Position numbers and translations under genes: made by a program. From positions 3,242,499 to 3,297,116 of the forward strand of contig BFEA01000037.1 of NCBI GenBank assembly GCA_003427395.1: a stretch of DNA of 54,618 nt, written 5' to 3'. Origin of the DNA: Chara braunii. Its lineage: Eukaryota > Streptophyta > Charophyceae > Charales > Characeae. Shown here piece by piece: positions 52,346-54,618 of the stretch. Every line of letters starts with the position of its first letter. The first letter of the stretch is position 1. The notes below the pieces were generated by a model. That model was not told the origin of the DNA. It did no database searches and worked only from the letters and a program-made list of their open reading frames with translations.

Positions 52346-52816
52346 CTTGAGAGAATCAAATTTGAGGGTGGCTGGGCGCATGGCAAGGCCAGGCCTGGAG
52401 GAAGAACATGCATGCTTGCACTTTTTGATCAGCCATCTCCTTTGGAGATAATTCTAGTCCTCCTTCCCTTTGACTGATGTTCGTCAGGCCGAGGAAGCCT
52501 TGGGCAAGCCGCGGGTCGACCCTTCCTCTTCGTATGAAAGAAGGGCTCCGGTTACCTGGCAGGCGGTTGGGATTCCGGGCCAGTCCGGGTTCCAATGAAA
52601 ATCCCGCGGCGGAGAGCCCTTCTTTCATACGAAGAGGAAGGGTCGACCCGCGGCTTGCCCAAGGCTTCCCCGGCCTGACGAACATCAGTCCAAGGGAAGG
52701 AGGACTAGAGTCATCTCCAAAGGAGATGGCTGATCAAAAAGTGCAAGCATGCATGTTCTTCCTCCAGGCCTGGCCTTGCCATGCGCCCATCCACCCTCAA
52801 ATCTGATTCTCTCAAG
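52346..52816. repeat. Long near-perfect hairpin (about 205-bp arms)
   Basis: CTTGAGAGAATC at 52346 pairs with GATTCTCTCAAG ending at 52816. The arms remain complementary with few mismatches to about 52550 and 52610, around a 60-nt centre. The arms include AAGGCCAGGCCTGGAGG and GGGTCGACCCTTCCTC. No target-site duplication is evident. It could be a foldback/MITE-type element or a source of double-stranded RNA. The two open frames across it are mirror images and not genes. Confidence 0.93.
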
Positions 52817-52904
52817 CGATAGAGCATACACAAACCCATATTTGGACGCCCCCCCTCAAGACCGTATGGGTCAATTTAACCCATACCCGACACCTCCACC
52901 ATTT

Positions 52905-54054
52905 TTGTAGGGGCCGTACCCTGAAGGACTTTCGAGCCTTGGTCGACCCCATTGCGGGTCCCATTTGGCTCGACCCGCCCACGCTCATGCTCAGGGCGCG
53001 GGTCGTTCGTCCCAGGGGCACCCCCACGTAGTGCTATGAGATGGATGGGGATGGGCCTTTTGCGAGAGGGCTTTACATTGGGGGATGTAGCTCCGCTCTC
53101 GCGTCAAGATGGTAGCTCTTTGGACACTCGTGGCGTTTTCTCGATTCGGTTAAGTCTGACCAAGCAATTGCTCCCTCCAATACACAAGCAGTCCAGGGAG
53201 TTCATTGAGAGTTTGTCTTCTTATCGTGCGCAGGCCAAGCGTCATCCATTGGGCCACGCACCCTTTCACTAAACCTAGCGGCTCCGGGCAGCCCCGGCGG
53301 CATCCTTGGGGTAAGGCGGCGTCGCCCGGACCCCTAGCCGCTATATTTTTTTTGCGAGAACCACTAGCGTCGCATCACCTATCTAAGGCAGCCTTTAGTC
53401 CTTCCAGGCTTGCATTGCATTCACGAGAGAGCCATTGCATTCAAGCATCACGCAACGACATCCAGGCATCTACCATTCATCCAAACATCCGACCTTCCGA
53501 CCATGCAACCCATCCTGCATCCACAACTTACGCGAGGTCCAAGTCCATCCCTTAGCCAATTCTCCCACCCTGGTCCTCATCCGTGGATCCAGCCCTGTCC
53601 AAATCGTCTTAGGCTACTCACCTTCCCAAGACCACACAAGACAAATGACCAAGTACAATCCCCGTTGGGGTCAACACCTCGCCCCTTCCCACAATCCTAA
53701 GCCCCCGTTGCCTTCCAACTCCCCTTATGAGTCCCCTTTCCTTTCCCACACGCAAGCCATGCAATCGCCTTAGTCATGCAGTCCGGGAGGATGGTTGAGT
53801 CAAACTGACCTCGTCCAAATTCAACACTCCTTTTTGCTTCCGCAAATGCTCTCAATAGTCCCGTATCCTTTCCTTCTTGGTGGCACAAGGGACCGACAAC
53901 CCTTCCCCTGCCCTCGCTTTCCACCAAGTGAGGACTAAGTTCCTTTCCGTTCGTTCCCTGACAATGTAACAGGTGAGGGAAGAGGTCAGTCACATGCCAT
54001 GGAGGGGGAAGGGGTGACGGAAGGGTTGGGGTTAAAGAGTTTTGAAAGAATGGA

Positions 54055-54058
<4 letters not shown>
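52905..54058 (+). repeat. 1.16-kb direct repeat, second copy
   Basis: Matches 27957-29117 with scattered differences, in the same orientation, again leading into GA repeats and the 54-bp minisatellite. It lacks the 80-bp segment (CTTCTCATCCTAATCGACC...) that lies between GA tract and minisatellite in the first copy. The shared - strand frame is at 53697-53993. Confidence 0.8.
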
Positions 54059-54107
<49 letters not shown>

Positions 54108-54119
54108 AGAGAGAGAGAA
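54059..54119. repeat. GA microsatellite, second copy
   Basis: (GA)n with one CT interruption, shorter than the copy at 29118-29298. Confidence 0.95.
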
Positions 54120-54140
54120 GCCCCCCCTTAGGACTTTCGG

Positions 54141-54618
54141 GTGGACGGGCGGGGGCGATGGAGGAAGAAGAAGGGTTGGAGATGGTCGGCTATGGTGGAC
54201 GGGTGTGGGTGATGAAGGAAGAAGGAGGGTTGGAGGTGGTTGGCTATGGTGGAGGGGTGTGGGTGATGGAGGAAGAAGAAGGGTTGGGAGTGGTCGGCTA
54301 TGGTCGACGGGTGCGAGTGATGGAGGAAGAAAAAGGGTTGGAGGTGGTTAGCTATGGTGGACGGGCGTGGGTGATGGAGGAGGAAGAAGAATCGGGGGTG
54401 GTCGGCTATGGTGGACGGGTGTGGGTGATGGAGGAGGAAGATGGGTCAGGGGTGGTCGGCTATGGTGGACGGGTGTGGGTGAGGGAGGAGGAAGAAGGGT
54501 TGAAGGTGGTCGGCTATGGTGGACAGGTGTGGGTGATGGAGGAAGAATAAGGGTTGGAGGTGGTTGGCTATGGTGGACGGGTGTGGGTGATGGAGGAAGA
54601 AGAAGGGTTGGAGGTGGT
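54141..54618 (+). repeat. 54-bp minisatellite, second array, open at the window end
   Basis: Same unit as 29403-31385, about nine copies visible before the window stops. Its frame stays open for the same reason and is not a gene. Confidence 0.93.

Noticed and set aside
52356-52806. Two nearly identical 109-codon frames on opposite strands
   Set aside because: Mirror images produced by the long hairpin.

Overview
This window looks like repeat-dominated nuclear DNA from a plant-lineage eukaryote with a large genome. The evidence is several decayed Ty3/gypsy LTR retrotransposons, a chromodomain-type (chromovirus) element primed by initiator tRNA-Met (TGGTATCAGAGC next to the LTR), a recognisable U6 snRNA-like sequence, long minisatellites, and no ordinary intact host gene. 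A streptophyte, possibly a charophyte alga such as Chara, is my best guess. That is an inference, not something the sequence proves. The assembly is a draft: a 510-base N gap (33828-34337), single Ns at 29206 and 50146, and a leftover Nextera transposase adapter inside a reverse-transcriptase gene at 43526-43542.

Left part, + strand (0-12 kb). An 83-bp tandem repeat whose units fold into hairpins (126-436) is followed by a 5'-truncated gypsy element: Gag with a CCHC knuckle (760-2087), protease (2088-2860), RT-RNase H-integrase (2864-6114). Downstream of pol lies a second, complete but broken Gag paralogue (6312-9150) with two capsid-like repeats and a damaged zinc knuckle. A U6 snRNA-like sequence sits at 11901-12014.

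Middle part (14-28 kb). A chromovirus with both LTRs (19158-20246 and 26947-27921) carries a primer-binding site, a probable 1.1-kb leader intron holding an array of TGACGTGGCA motifs, gag, protease, RT, RNase H, integrase and a chromodomain. A second copy of its leader and gag lies inverted at 14338-16697. Between the two is a hairpin-rich LTR (16698-about 18684) whose sister lies inverted at 34338-36242. Most in-frame stops here are explained by C-to-T (or G-to-A) changes, mainly CAG to TAG and CGA to TGA.

Satellite block (28-34 kb). A 1.1-kb segment repeated at both ends of the right half (27957 and 52905) leads into a GA microsatellite and a 54-bp minisatellite. The left copy is followed by 80-bp and 91-bp arrays that run into the N gap.

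Right part, - strand (36-51 kb). LTR and polypurine-tract remnants (36-37.4 kb) are followed by a second gypsy element of the same pol lineage as the first, read right to left: Gag (47279 down), protease, RT, RNase H, integrase and a post-pol accessory ORF (40327-39711) with nuclear-localisation-like and SUMO-interaction-like motifs. Immediately upstream of its gag, on the same strand, are four tandem diverged copies of a roughly 240-codon gene of no family I recognise (51059-47740): one is open, three are broken. They are the best candidate here for something undescribed. A near-perfect 470-bp hairpin lies at 52346-52816.
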